This document shows positions 24,764 to 34,599 of a stretch of 64,000 bases of DNA, piece by piece. The position numbers and the translations under genes are program-made. Under the pieces are notes generated by a model that was not told where the DNA came from, made no database searches, and saw only the letters and a program-made list of their open reading frames with translations. Location of the stretch: assembly GCA_037576215.1 (NCBI GenBank), contig JBANDB010000010.1, forward strand, positions 2,108,001 through 2,172,000. The letters are read 5' to 3'. Position 1 is the first letter of the stretch, and every line of letters starts with the position of its first letter. This stretch comes from Armillaria gallica (lineage: Eukaryota > Basidiomycota > Agaricomycetes > Agaricales > Physalacriaceae).

Positions 24764-25319
24764 TGTAAGAATGGTATACGTTTTTCACTGTCCTGGTCCT
24801 ATGGAGGTTGCTATGTAGCCCTTCAAACGGCCGAAAGGGCCGATATGTGCAACAGGTTGGGCTTCGGATACATGTTCAAGGGTCCGGGCCTTCGATTTGA
24901 CAACTATTCAAACGGTACGTTGGCGCAGACTATCTGGTGCTGTGTTATCATGGTTTTTTGTGGTCGTCGAAGCGACTTTTCTTCTTCGGATTTGTATTAT
25001 TGTGTCCCGCAGATCGCGAGTCGCTCTTGAACTAGCACGATCGAATCACTGACGACATGCTCGGATTCTGCCATGCTTAGGGATTGCTGCCCTCCGTTCT
25101 GAAACTCTTCTATCAATAGGTCACTCGCACAGAAGATCGATTGCAAGTTGGATGCTCAGGCGTGATTGTAACTAAACGACTCTTTTAGAAACCCGTGCGA
25201 TGGTCAAGGTTCGATTCTTCGCAAAATCTTCCTATCAAGATCTTTTTTCTGTTTCGTACTTGGTCGGCTCAACCCTACGTCCCTTTTTTGGTATATCATT
25301 GCAGCGGACGAGGTCAATA
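24764..25319. other. spacer downstream of EXO70
   Basis: No gene seen. The first 100 bases resemble the sequence after the EXO70 pseudogene (about 29068-29160; both carry GGCCGA-type runs), showing that the duplicated block extends past the coding end. Confidence 0.5.
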
Positions 25320-26060
25320 AGGTAGGCGACATCCATAATCCGCTTAGGTCACGTGATTATTGGGCCATGACCAAATTGGGCGAACCAGATGCTCGAGGAG
25401 TTGTAGGACTCGCTACAGGCTCAATGTTTCAAATATGAAAAATAGAAGTTGTTATAAAATATGGCGGGTAGCTGGAAATGAAAAGGATTTATAAACAGAT
25501 GGGTATTCATGAAGTAATTATCAATTTATTGCGAAAATTCTGCTGTCCATACAATATTATATGTATTTCTTCTCTAGTCCACCCAGAATGCTTTCTAATA
25601 CCATTATATAGTCCCCATAGTGCATTGGAAGGCTGGTGTATGCATCCAGCATTCAACACATATCCATTAACATCATTGTTAAAATTCCATGAAAGTCTCT
25701 TGTCCTTTCCTGATGCTCTATTACTTGCTTCACTGCTTTGTGAGTACTGGGTTAACTTTGAGAACCCCGTATATTCATGTTTTGAAGTGATTCACCTTTA
25801 TAACAACCCGAGAGACGCCTGAGATGTGTGATTATAGGCATGGGAGCTATTAAATCGGTAATTACTTCTTTTGAGCGATGTCTTTGGGGAAATTTTTGCT
25901 GGGACCAAAGAAAGTGCCTTTTAATGCACAATTTCTATTTTTTACTTCGGACATATCCATACGAGGAAGATGAATAGTTAACTTTTTCTTTAAGCGTCGC
26001 CCAATTTGGTCATGGCATAATGATCATGTGACCTAAGCGGATTATGGATGTCGCCTACCT
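25320..26060. mobile_element. TA-flanked inverted-repeat DNA element (741 bp)
   Basis: The left end 25320-25388 and the right end 25996-26060 are near-perfect inverted repeats of about 65 bp (outer bases AGGTAGGCGACATCCATAAT, inner end near CCAAATTGGGCGA). The dinucleotide TA flanks both ends (25318-25319 and 26061-26062), as expected for a TA target-site duplication of Tc1/mariner-like elements. The AT-rich interior has one 114-codon ORF (25478-25822) with no transposase motif, so the element is probably non-autonomous. It lies just upstream of the promoter region of 7-TM gene A and is absent at the matching place of gene B. Confidence 0.8.
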
Positions 26061-26161
26061 TATAACGACGACGACGACGACGAATGCTATTTTAGTCACA
26101 CGTTACCCCCTTATGCTCGACATCGCACACCGAATCAGACGCAATATGAAGCAACTACGCT

Positions 26162-26169
26162 TATAAATA
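26162..26169 (+). promoter_or_regulatory. TATA-like box of 7-TM gene A
   Basis: TATAAATA about 210 bp before the proposed start codon and about 137 bp before a probable 5' UTR intron (donor GTAAGC near 26301, acceptor GCATAG at 26366). The surrounding 100 bp align with the region upstream of gene B, where the matching box reads TATAAGTA (30392-30399). Confidence 0.4.
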
Positions 26170-26371
26170 AGGTGCAGTAACTTACGACGCCGTCGTCTCG
26201 TTCTGCTACTCGGTCTGTGACCTTTCCTCAGGCCCGCTTTGCGAGCTTGGTTATATGTGATTCCTTCATTCATCTGTACGTCGTTTGGAACTCGAAGAAG
26301 AGTAAGCGGTTATGTCCACCGTGACTGTCTACATGCGATGGCAACCTAATGCATATTTCTGCATAGCGTCG

Positions 26372-27700
26372 ATGAATATCTACACCATCCGGACTGTTGT
26401 GGCCGTCTTCAATTGCCTCCATCTTTTGGGCTTGAGCCTTTTACTCGTTGTCCTAGTTCCTGCTTTGTTTTCCGTTCGTATTCACAGGATGAGGACGTGG
26501 CATGCGATGATCATTTCCGGCATCATATATAACCTCTGTTACATGCCCCTGATGATTCTCGGCCAGCAAACTGGTCAACCATCCTCCGCTGGGCTTTGTA
26601 TTTTCCAGTCCAGTTTGATCTACGCCGCCCCTGTTTTGTATGTATCGTTCTGCGCAAGGGTTTCTATTGCTAACGATATGTTTCCAGACTCGTCTCTTCC
26701 TCTCTGGCATTTTTGCTTGAGGTACACTTGCAATTATGTAGGAAAAAGATACGCCAGCTTCATTCCACGGTATAAGGTCTTCTTTGTTCTGTCCCACGCA
26801 ATCTATGGGAGCGCACTGGTGTCGTCAACTTGTACACATATATTGGTCAGCCAGTCTTGTCTGACTTAATTCAAGTGCTTATATAGCATGCATCTAGCTG
26901 CTGGCAGTCCCCTCATTTTTCTATATGATGGTTTTCTCCATGACACTCTTGGTAACATGAGCCGCTTCTTACACCTAGGAAATACCATGACACGTGTTAT
27001 AGATAGGTCTTCAACAACGGGAGTCCATCGAGCGTGATGAATGGAGCCTTTATTGTCATTCAACAGCATCCTCTCCGTGAGTCTGTAGGCGATTTCATGC
27101 TCCATGAGTGACACAAATTTGTAGGACTTTTATTGCAGCGATCTTCGTCCTGATTGCAACATTGACTATGATTATTCTAGCAGGTAAGCGCAAGGTACCG
27201 CTCTTGTGTTGTCCACAGGCTCACAAATTTTCCAAGTGTATATGGCGTTCGTCTTGTGGAATACCAAGAAAAGACTGAAGTCGATCGGCGCTGACGATAA
27301 CCTTTCCTCGATCTTTCCTCCAAATCTCTTCTTCCGATTCTTAGCGTTTTCTACATGCATGCTTCTCGCTATTGGGTTTGTGTTAGCCATTTCTTCTTCG
27401 AAATAAGATGACGACCCGTCATTATCAGACTTAGTGCTTCTATCCTTCCTTATCCAACCTCCTACTGGCCCTTTTGGAAGATGACTTTGACCACGCGCAA
27501 GTACTCACATGCGCTCTTATTGAGTTTTACTGACGATAGCACATCAGCTCCCATTGTAATTGCATTGTCTTTTGGGATACAAAAAGTAAGAAATTTGCCT
27601 TTCATTACCTGCTAGAGTCTCACCAAAGGGATAGGACATGATAGCATTTTATTGGCGCCGTAAAAGAAGGAATCGTGTCGACTCGGTCAGGTTAACCTGA
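26372..27700 (+). CDS. seven-helix membrane protein A (fungal GPCR-like family)
   Basis: Ten exons: 26372-26637, 26688-26721, 26777-26845, 26898-26951, 27003-27076, 27125-27183, 27219-27375, 27429-27496, 27548-27585, 27635-27700; 295 codons, all in frame and matching exon for exon the paralogue B. About seven hydrophobic helices. Conserved stretches are RIHRMRTWHAMIISGIIYNL, LGQQTGQPSSAGLC, LYCHSTASSP, LFFRFLAFSTC and SFGIQKDMIAFYWRRKRR. Stop codons seen in naive reading lie inside introns. Intron 2 has an AAG acceptor and intron 8 (27497-27547) a GCAAGT donor where B has GTAAGT. The family is common in Agaricomycetes and has receptor-like topology, but no ligand or function is known; it does not resemble STE3 pheromone receptors. 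Confidence 0.8.
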
Positions 27701-27769
27701 CGTTTTAATCAGGCGCGCCAAGAACACTCCGTCATGGTGTCGTTACAAACTGGGACTTGACAGTGCTGT

Positions 27770-27960
27770 TGGACGGACCGTTTTCAGTCACCCATTATCG
27801 GTTTGTTTGTATCTATTTCATGTACTGTTTTCTATCTCAATTACACTTTCATATCTTAGTCCTTCCTCCCTCGGAAATCTATCCTCTCCCAAACTATGCT
27901 CTTTCCCCGATTCTCCCAGCCGTACACTGGCCAGGCCAGACATGCGCACTCATTAATCTT
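27770..27960. repeat. downstream flank shared by both duplication units
   Basis: Bases from a CGGTTTGTTTGT motif (about 27799) to AGCCGTACACTGGCC (about 27935) are similar to the region after gene B (about 32027-32140, ending AGCCGTACACTGCC). This marks the right-hand homology limit of the duplicated block. No coding function seen. Confidence 0.65.
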
Positions 27961-27989
27961 GTCTAGTGAACGATGACCAGTTCCTCTGT

Positions 27990-29067
27990 ACGGCCAAGAA
28001 GCTGATGCGAATGTACACCAAACTTGTCGCGTCAGACTGGCAAAGTTCTATGTCACCACCAGGTGCCGATTCTCCCATTAATCTTTTTCTACCATCGCTG
28101 TCTGAGACTCTCATTCCCTTGGTTACCTTTCTACGCTTGCTGTTGCATTCAACGCATCCAGCATCTCCCGCTTCGCCTGCTATATTGTACACATTCAAAC
28201 ACTCACGGAGGGGTATGCGTGGAGCGTGGTATCGCATGTGTCCTAGCTGATGTGAAGATGGCGTCAGCGGGTAAGGGTTGGGCACCATGCTTGCAGATTT
28301 CGTCGTTTGATATGCGCCTTCTTGATTATATTTCTTCCTAATATTTATCGTCGGGCAGACTGCGACGGCATTCCCGAGGTGGGCGAGGATGTCCAGGTGC
28401 GAGAAGCCGCGAAATTTAAGGAAAGTGATGAGGAGCACTGTGAGTATGGCCGCTTCGATGCCGTACTATATTGAAGAATGTAATTGCAGATGACATGATT
28501 AATACGACGATTAACGGCCTCAACGCATTGTCGCGCACATAGAAGCGGGCGGTACTTTCATCCAATTTTCTCCAGCAACATAGCCTTCCTTCGGAGAAAT
28601 GTCCTTTTGGATCCTGAGCATGATGCACTGCTCGATATGCTTTCCAAGCCAACGCAAGACGTCATAAATTCCAACTTCCGGAAGGTCAAGGCGGTATATT
28701 TCAATGGTAACCCCCCCCCCCGGTTATACAAGCGCTAAGCAATGATTCAAAGAGGCTACGAAGGAGACCTTGGCGACACCGGGGCGTGGTGCCCGTTTTG
28801 TAGGATAATGATGAAAGGAGGGCGGAGCTTGGGCCAGACGTGGTAAAGTTGATCGTACCATCATCAGAAAGATCTGTTGCCAAGCGTAAGTTTAGTTTCG
28901 TTTCTTTGGGTGACATCACGGAGTCTATTGCGTAGATCCTTAAAAAAAATTTCGCTCCTGTTTCCATGAAGGTTGTTCACTGATTTCTTTCCACAGATAT
29001 AATATAAGCCTTCCACTAACTTTCAGTAGCAGATGGAGAGGCGCAGTTGCGATCTATACATTGATGA
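27990..29067 (+). pseudogene. degenerate partial EXO70 copy
   Basis: It begins within a sequence equivalent to exon 6 of EXO70 (TACACCAAACTTGTCGC, then matches to the PPPGSDLP and THPASPASPAIL segments). It jumps at about 28240 to the end of exon 7 (CTAGCTGATGTGAAGATGG) with loss of about 460 bp, keeps shortened exon 8 and exon 9 sequence (GATTAATACGACGATTAACG, GATGCACTGCTCGATATGCT) and ends with the equivalent of the last exon (GCGCAGTTGCGATCTATACA). Exons 1-5 are missing. An in-frame TAG at 28540-28542 replaces a Gln codon of the intact gene, and a long C run at about 28707 replaces coding sequence. It cannot make an exocyst subunit. Confidence 0.9.
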
Positions 29068-30560
29068 TGTCCCTATACTTAGTATGCCTTTTCGGCGTCT
29101 TTGCATGTGTTGTCATGCAGCCTCACAGTGGCCGACAGGCCGACGTATCCGCGGGCGCTGATGGGCTTGCGGCAGCCGAGTTGCGACCTGACCCTCAGTG
29201 ACCGTTAAGAGAGACCTTCATTTCTTGGATTTGCTTTACTCTAGTTGGTATCGCATAAGCCCAACAATACCTGGTTATTATATCTGGAGAGTTACGATCC
29301 GAAGGCGAGACGACGCACTTAGCTTACTTAAGGATTGACATCCAAACGAGAACGTTTTCTACTCGTATTAAGTAGTAGAATAAATCTGTTTAGCTCCCCC
29401 GGGCGATAGTTACATAAGCTTCTCCCCTCTAGGCACAGGTATGGTTGCAGAGGCGCTATACCGATCCAACTCCCCGGCCCTCTTAGTTACTACCATCTCA
29501 GTGGCACACTGGTACTTATCTACAGCGCACTAACCACCTTCTCCACTGAGTCAATGTCCAAGAATAAGTATCTTTCTCCTCACCGTTGAATGAGTCGTTT
29601 TTGGCAAACTTCTTGGTTCGCGATCGCTAAACAACAGCCTAACGTTTATATGCATAATGCATTAGGGTGCGTCGCAATGCAGGGGGCCAGAGGCTGGTCT
29701 GGTGATCTTACCCAGCCTATTCGTGCAAAAGGCGGCCCCAGAAAGACTAGACTGATAGCAGCTCGTGCATGAAGACCGACCTTCCTACCTTCCTCCGACT
29801 CAATAATTCCGAAGGCAATGAACACAAGTGTTAAATCTAATGAACCATGCCAAGAGACTGTTCCGACATAGATCAGATCTCGAAAGTTGAGATACATCCA
29901 AATCAGAAGGGCGTCCTTGGTACCCTGAACTCCCTGGCAGGGTGAGTGATTCGTAATGGTGCTCCCGGGGGAGCCAAATAGATACAGCCTAAGTAGTAAG
30001 TTTCTATTAGAAAGTTAACATCGTCTCCATGGTGGAGCAATTAAATGAAGATCGACATTGCTACTTTTTTTGGTTTGTATTATTTCGCCAGCGGGACATT
30101 ATCAGATTAACAGCACACGTATGTTGATTCCGCGTTCGTGATCGTAGCTAAGCTGCCGAACGACCCTTAGGCGCTTTTCTGTAATCCGGCGCTAAAGATG
30201 AAGTGCATACAAGGATCTGACAAGTCGACGTTTTATTGGACAAGGTTTGTGCTTTGAATCTTATCCAATAAGACAGTCAATTTATTCAGTTCAATTCATG
30301 GGGTCTTTGTTTACATCACAATAGCGGACTTATCAACGTAACGATGATGATCTTTTAATGACATACCGAATCAAAAGGAATATGAAACAGCTATAAGTAA
30401 GGCGCCGCCGTCTCGTTCTGAAACCTCGGTCTGCGACCTACCTTCACTCCTTTGCGAGCTTGGCATATGTGGTTCCTCGTCCAACTGTCCCTAAAATTAA
30501 AGAACAAGTAAGTGATCCTCATGTGTGAAAACTGACAATACTCATTACCACATAGTGCCA
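29068..30560. other. spacer of second duplication unit
   Basis: No gene recognised. From about 30365 onward it aligns with the promoter region of 7-TM gene A (GCCGTCTCGTTCTG, TTTGCGAGCTTGG). The part before that lacks the inverted-repeat element present in unit 1. Short ORFs show no motifs. Confidence 0.5.
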
Positions 30561-31890
30561 ATGGATGTCGATGCCGGTCAAAGTGTCGTTGCCATTTTCA
30601 ACTGTCTCCAACTTTTGGGCTTGACCCTGCTACTCATAGTTCTGCTACCTGCGTTGTTCTCCGCTCGTATCCACAGGATGAGGACTTGGCATGCGATGAT
30701 CATTTCCGGCATCGTATATAGCCTCTGCTACATGCCCCTGATGATTCTTGGCCAGCAAACTGGTCCACCTCCCTCCTTTGCGATTTGTCTCTTCCAATCC
30801 TGTTTGATCTATTGCGCCCCCATTTTGTATGTATCGTTCTGCAAAAGATTTTCTATTGCTGACGGGGTATTTCGAGACTCATGTCTTTCGCTCTGGTATT
30901 CCTGGTTGATGTAAGCTTGTCCTTTCGTGATCACCTCCTACACAGAACAAACGCTAACTTCACGGCGGTATCAGCTCTTCCTTGTTTTTAATCGCGTGAT
31001 GTATGGGAGTGCACTGGCATCGTCATCTTGGACCTATATGCTGGTCAGTCATGCTTGCCCAATCCGATTTCCATCTTCATATAGCATGCATATAGCTGAT
31101 GGGAGTTCCCTCGATTATCTATGTGGTGGTCTTCTCGGCAACTCTCTTGGTGACAGGAGCTGCTTCTTACGCTTGGGAAATACGTTGACACGTGTTATAG
31201 AAAGGCGTTCAACAACGCGAGACTATCGAACGTGATGATGCCAATCTATATTGCCATTCAACAGCGTCATCGCCGTAAGTATGTAACCGATTTATAGCGC
31301 CATGTGTGACATGATTCTGTAGGACTGTTATTACCGCTACCTTCGTCTTGCTCGAGGCAACGACGATGATTATCTTGGAAGGTAGCTCTGAGGGACTGCT
31401 CTTTTGCTAACCAGTGCTCACGAGTGGTCCAAGTGTATATGGCATTCATCCTATGGAGAACTAAAAGAAGATTGAAATCAATCGGCGTCAATGACGACCT
31501 CTCTGCAACCTTCCCTCTCAGTCTTTTCTTCCGAACCTTAGCGTTTGGCGTATACGTTCTTTTCAGCATTGGGTTTGTGTCTTTTTTTTTTTCGAAAGAA
31601 GATGACGACTCATCATCGTTAGAATCACTACTGCTTCTCTCTTTCCCAGTGGTGGCAACTCGCCGTATTGGAAACTGGCTTTGACTTCGCGTAAGTACCC
31701 ACATTTTCTCATCGAATTTCATCGACTATAACGTATCAGCCCCCATTGGAATGGCACTGCCGTTTGGGATACAAAAAGTAAGAAATAGGCCTTTTGCCAG
31801 GTGTTGTGATCTCATCATCTAGATGCATAGGACATCATAGCGTTCTATTGGCGCCCTCGCAGAGATGGTCGTGTGGATGAGATAGGCTAG
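30561..31890 (+). CDS. seven-helix membrane protein B (fungal GPCR-like family)
   Basis: Ten exons: 30561-30826, 30877-30910, 30975-31043, 31096-31149, 31201-31274, 31323-31381, 31425-31572, 31623-31690, 31740-31777, 31831-31890; 290 codons. Exon lengths equal those of gene A except exons 7 and 10. It starts MDVDAGQSVVAIFNCLQLLG; conserved blocks are RIHRMRTWHAMIISGIVYSL, LGQQTGPPPSFAIC, YGSALASSSWTYML, ETIERDDANLYCHSTASSP, FILWRTKRRLKSIG and FGIQKDIIAFYWRPRRD. Introns 1 and 6 end in GAG, a weak but usable acceptor. Topology suggests a plasma-membrane receptor-like protein; role unknown. The intact frame and conserved splice map argue that both copies are expressed. Confidence 0.82.
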
Positions 31891-33380
31891 TTTGACATCT
31901 TTATTCGGGGGTTCAGGTAAACTCTGCCAAAGTGATACTACGGGCTGAGAGGCTGACCGACACTTTGAGCAGTTTAATTTATGTATTCGTGTGTCTTTAG
32001 GGTAGGTATCAATTTTAGCCACCGTCGGTTTGTTTGTCAATTACCCCGCTATATCTCGGTCCTTCGTCCCTCAGGAATCCATCTTCTCCCCAAAGCATTC
32101 CTTTCTTTGATTCTCCAAGCCGTACACTGCCTACGGCAGACGCGCGCAGCCACCTCTTCGATGAGCTCGTGTACGCTGTTCAATTTCACCACTGGGCTGC
32201 GATTGGATGGCAACGAGTGCTGAAGGCGATGGATATGAGATGATGATGCTACTGATCATGGTTATTCTGAGCACGAGAGGACTTACGGGCTTGGCATAGA
32301 GACCTAACGCCGTGGCGTCATTCAGAAGGATATATGCATCCTTAAGCGCTGTGGAACAGATAACGCAACGCGCATCTGTGTCAGATCCGAGATGGCGGAA
32401 AACGGCACCTGATATCTAGCCGTTGATGTTCGATTTTGAGTTGACCTTTCCTAAGAGAACACACTGTGACGACAGAGGATCAAGCACCCTGTCGTTTCTA
32501 CTCATCCTGGTTTGCTGGCGGTCGGGAAGGGAAGAACTGCTCTAGCGGCCAGCGAGCAGCAGAAAAGACTGCCCCTGGGAGAATCTTACGAATGCAATAT
32601 CAGAGAAGGAGGAAGAGATGATCAGCATCAGCTTGTTCCGGTCAAGTATTCGCGCTTCATTCAAGGGCCCCACGGTGATGGCCTTGAAACACCGAACAGT
32701 AGAGTTCACAAAAAACGATGACAGCATGCAGACCAAAACTCGGTGCGGGTTGTCAGCGTCCATCACAAGTAGATCCGGCGTGTTCGGTTGATTATTACCA
32801 TGTATTTCCCTGTATTTCCCTTCATTTGAGATGAATTATGGACCACGGTGTCGACTGTACGTTTTCGAGCCTCTCTTGATACTGACAGTCAGTCGCCGTT
32901 TGGTTCTCTTACGGATTTGCCTACGTGTTTGCTTATTTACGTGGGCACTTCGTAGTACTTATATCGGGCTGAATATTTCGTAGCCAGTCATGTCGCGTTT
33001 GCCATAGATGTAATCCGATTTTCCACTTACTTCATTTGAGAAAGACCCCGCAACTCTGAGAGCTGCCGCGTAATACCAGTTGAAAAGTACAAGATCTTTC
33101 TATGTTCATCCGGTAGGATTTGAATCCTAGCCCCAAGGACGTCAAAATTCTGTGTTACTGAAGCTGGCTAGCACAAGTCTAGCAACGCCGATGGTAAAAT
33201 CATAAATGATTTGGCGCTTACTTGGCACGTCGGCTTGATTTTTGGGAGGTGTCCTTGGCTGAGTAACTCCAGCGGCAAAGGTGAGAACAAATGGATGTAC
33301 GGGGGATCAATTTTAGTAATTCATGATGCATGGCATTGTAAGTAAAGGTAAGATGATACACTTATCGTGCTCCTGCGAAG
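31891..33380. other. intergenic, start of repeat-rich region
   Basis: The first 250 bases match the downstream flank of gene A. After that I see only short ORFs without motifs (for example near 32512-32721). Confidence 0.4.
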
Positions 33381-33399
33381 CTCGTTCTTGCTCCTCTCT

Positions 33400-33775
33400 G
33401 CACCGTACCCCTCTAAACAAGAAATTGAAGTCCTCAACATCAGCTGGTCGAGGCCACAATTTTTTCACAAAAAGCGTCTATATCTGTAAAACGCCTTGCA
33501 GGTCAGATAAGAGACGTCCACGTCGACACGGGATGCTACTCACTGCGACGACCCTGGTCGAGGTTCAGCCTTGCACATACTAGGCGAGCTGTAGCGCAGC
33601 TCTTAAGACTCGTCGTGGGCGTCGGATAGGAAATGGATGAAATATAACTCGAAGGATCAGAAGTGAAGAAAGTTGGATGAGAAGGGCGATAGGAAGGGGT
33701 ATAACCTATAACTTGAACCCTAGATTAGGCTTTTTTTCTGGTCAGCTCCGATACCGGTAATTGAGTGGTTACCGG
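33400..33775. repeat. repeat copy L (pairs with 45.97-46.34 kb)
   Basis: About 370 bp, in the same orientation as a second copy at 45970-46340. Landmarks shared by both are GAAATTGA.GTC.CAACATCAGCT at the left, GGATGCTACTC in the middle, GCAGCTCTTA and a CC.AGATTA.GCTTT stretch near the right end. This copy is rich in CpG. Identity of the element is unknown; it could be the LTR or a fragment of a retroelement. Confidence 0.7.
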
Positions 33776-33879
33776 CAGTGGTTACGTAAGTCAGCCTCTG
33801 CAGAGTCCAGACCTAACTTACGACCTGATATGATCTTCTCGGTTTCCAAGGGGTTTGCGCGTTTCAAATACATGATATC

Positions 33880-34350
33880 GGGTCCAAAAAATATTTTAGC
33901 CCTCACTGGCTCGACCGACCGACCCCCGTGAGAATAATATCCCAAAGTTAGACATATCACATGATCTATATGACAACATCGTACCCTTTGATTCTTGCAA
34001 GACCCCTGAGTCGACCCGTTCTTGAGCTTGTAAGTTGCCGGTTTGGCATGACCTGACAATACTTTAATGCATTATATTATCTTTCTTGATTTAGACTGCT
34101 CACTGGAGCATTGTGGACCATGTTTGATCTATGCCAGGGCAAGTGGCAACACCAGCAAATGTTTCTTTCTTGAAGTTCTGTCCTTGTTCACCGAAATTTC
34201 TGGTGAATCCTTGTTAGAAAGATAGTAAACAGCTTGAATATATGCTATGAAACATGTCATAATGCTTGAATGGTTATATTTTTCAGTTGGAGCAGGTGAG
34301 GTCCAAAAAATTTTTTAGGCGTCATGAGGTTGACTGACCGACCAACCTGA
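33880..34350. repeat. short direct repeat pair
   Basis: GGTCCAAAAAATATTTTAG at 33882 and GGTCCAAAAAATTTTTTAGG at 34303 are followed in both cases by a run of GACCGACC-type sequence. The two are about 50 bp each and 420 bp apart. Probably parts of a transposon relic. Confidence 0.5.
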
Positions 34351-34599
34351 TGTGCTGGAACAACGGTCCGCCAACCCCTTGTTGGTTTCTGCAACCCCAA
34401 GTTGCGACCTTTCAGCTGTCAAACTTCTGTATACCAAGCTGCTCATCCTCAAGCGTTCTCTAGCTGGAAACGCAGTCCTTGCCTGGGGCAAAATTCCCAT
34501 TTGATTGTGATTTCTCACTTTGGGTTTTCAGCAAGTTTTCAGTCTGGATTTGTGCGTATCCATTCCGGAATCCTAAATGGCACTAGTACTATGCCATAC

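Noticed and set aside
25190..25240. GGTTCGATTC resembling a tRNA B box
   Set aside because: No matching A box, anticodon stem or acceptor stem could be folded around it.
25478..25822. 114-codon ORF inside the TA-flanked element as a transposase
   Set aside because: It lacks any DDE/D or helix-turn-helix pattern and is far too short for a Tc1/mariner transposase.
26952..27002. Stop codons in 7-TM gene A suggesting a pseudogene
   Set aside because: They fall inside a 51-nt intron that aligns with an intron of the same length in gene B; the spliced frame is open throughout.
33080..33190. TGAATCC-type motif resembling a tRNA T-arm
   Set aside because: A cloverleaf could not be completed on either strand; at best a tRNA-derived relic.
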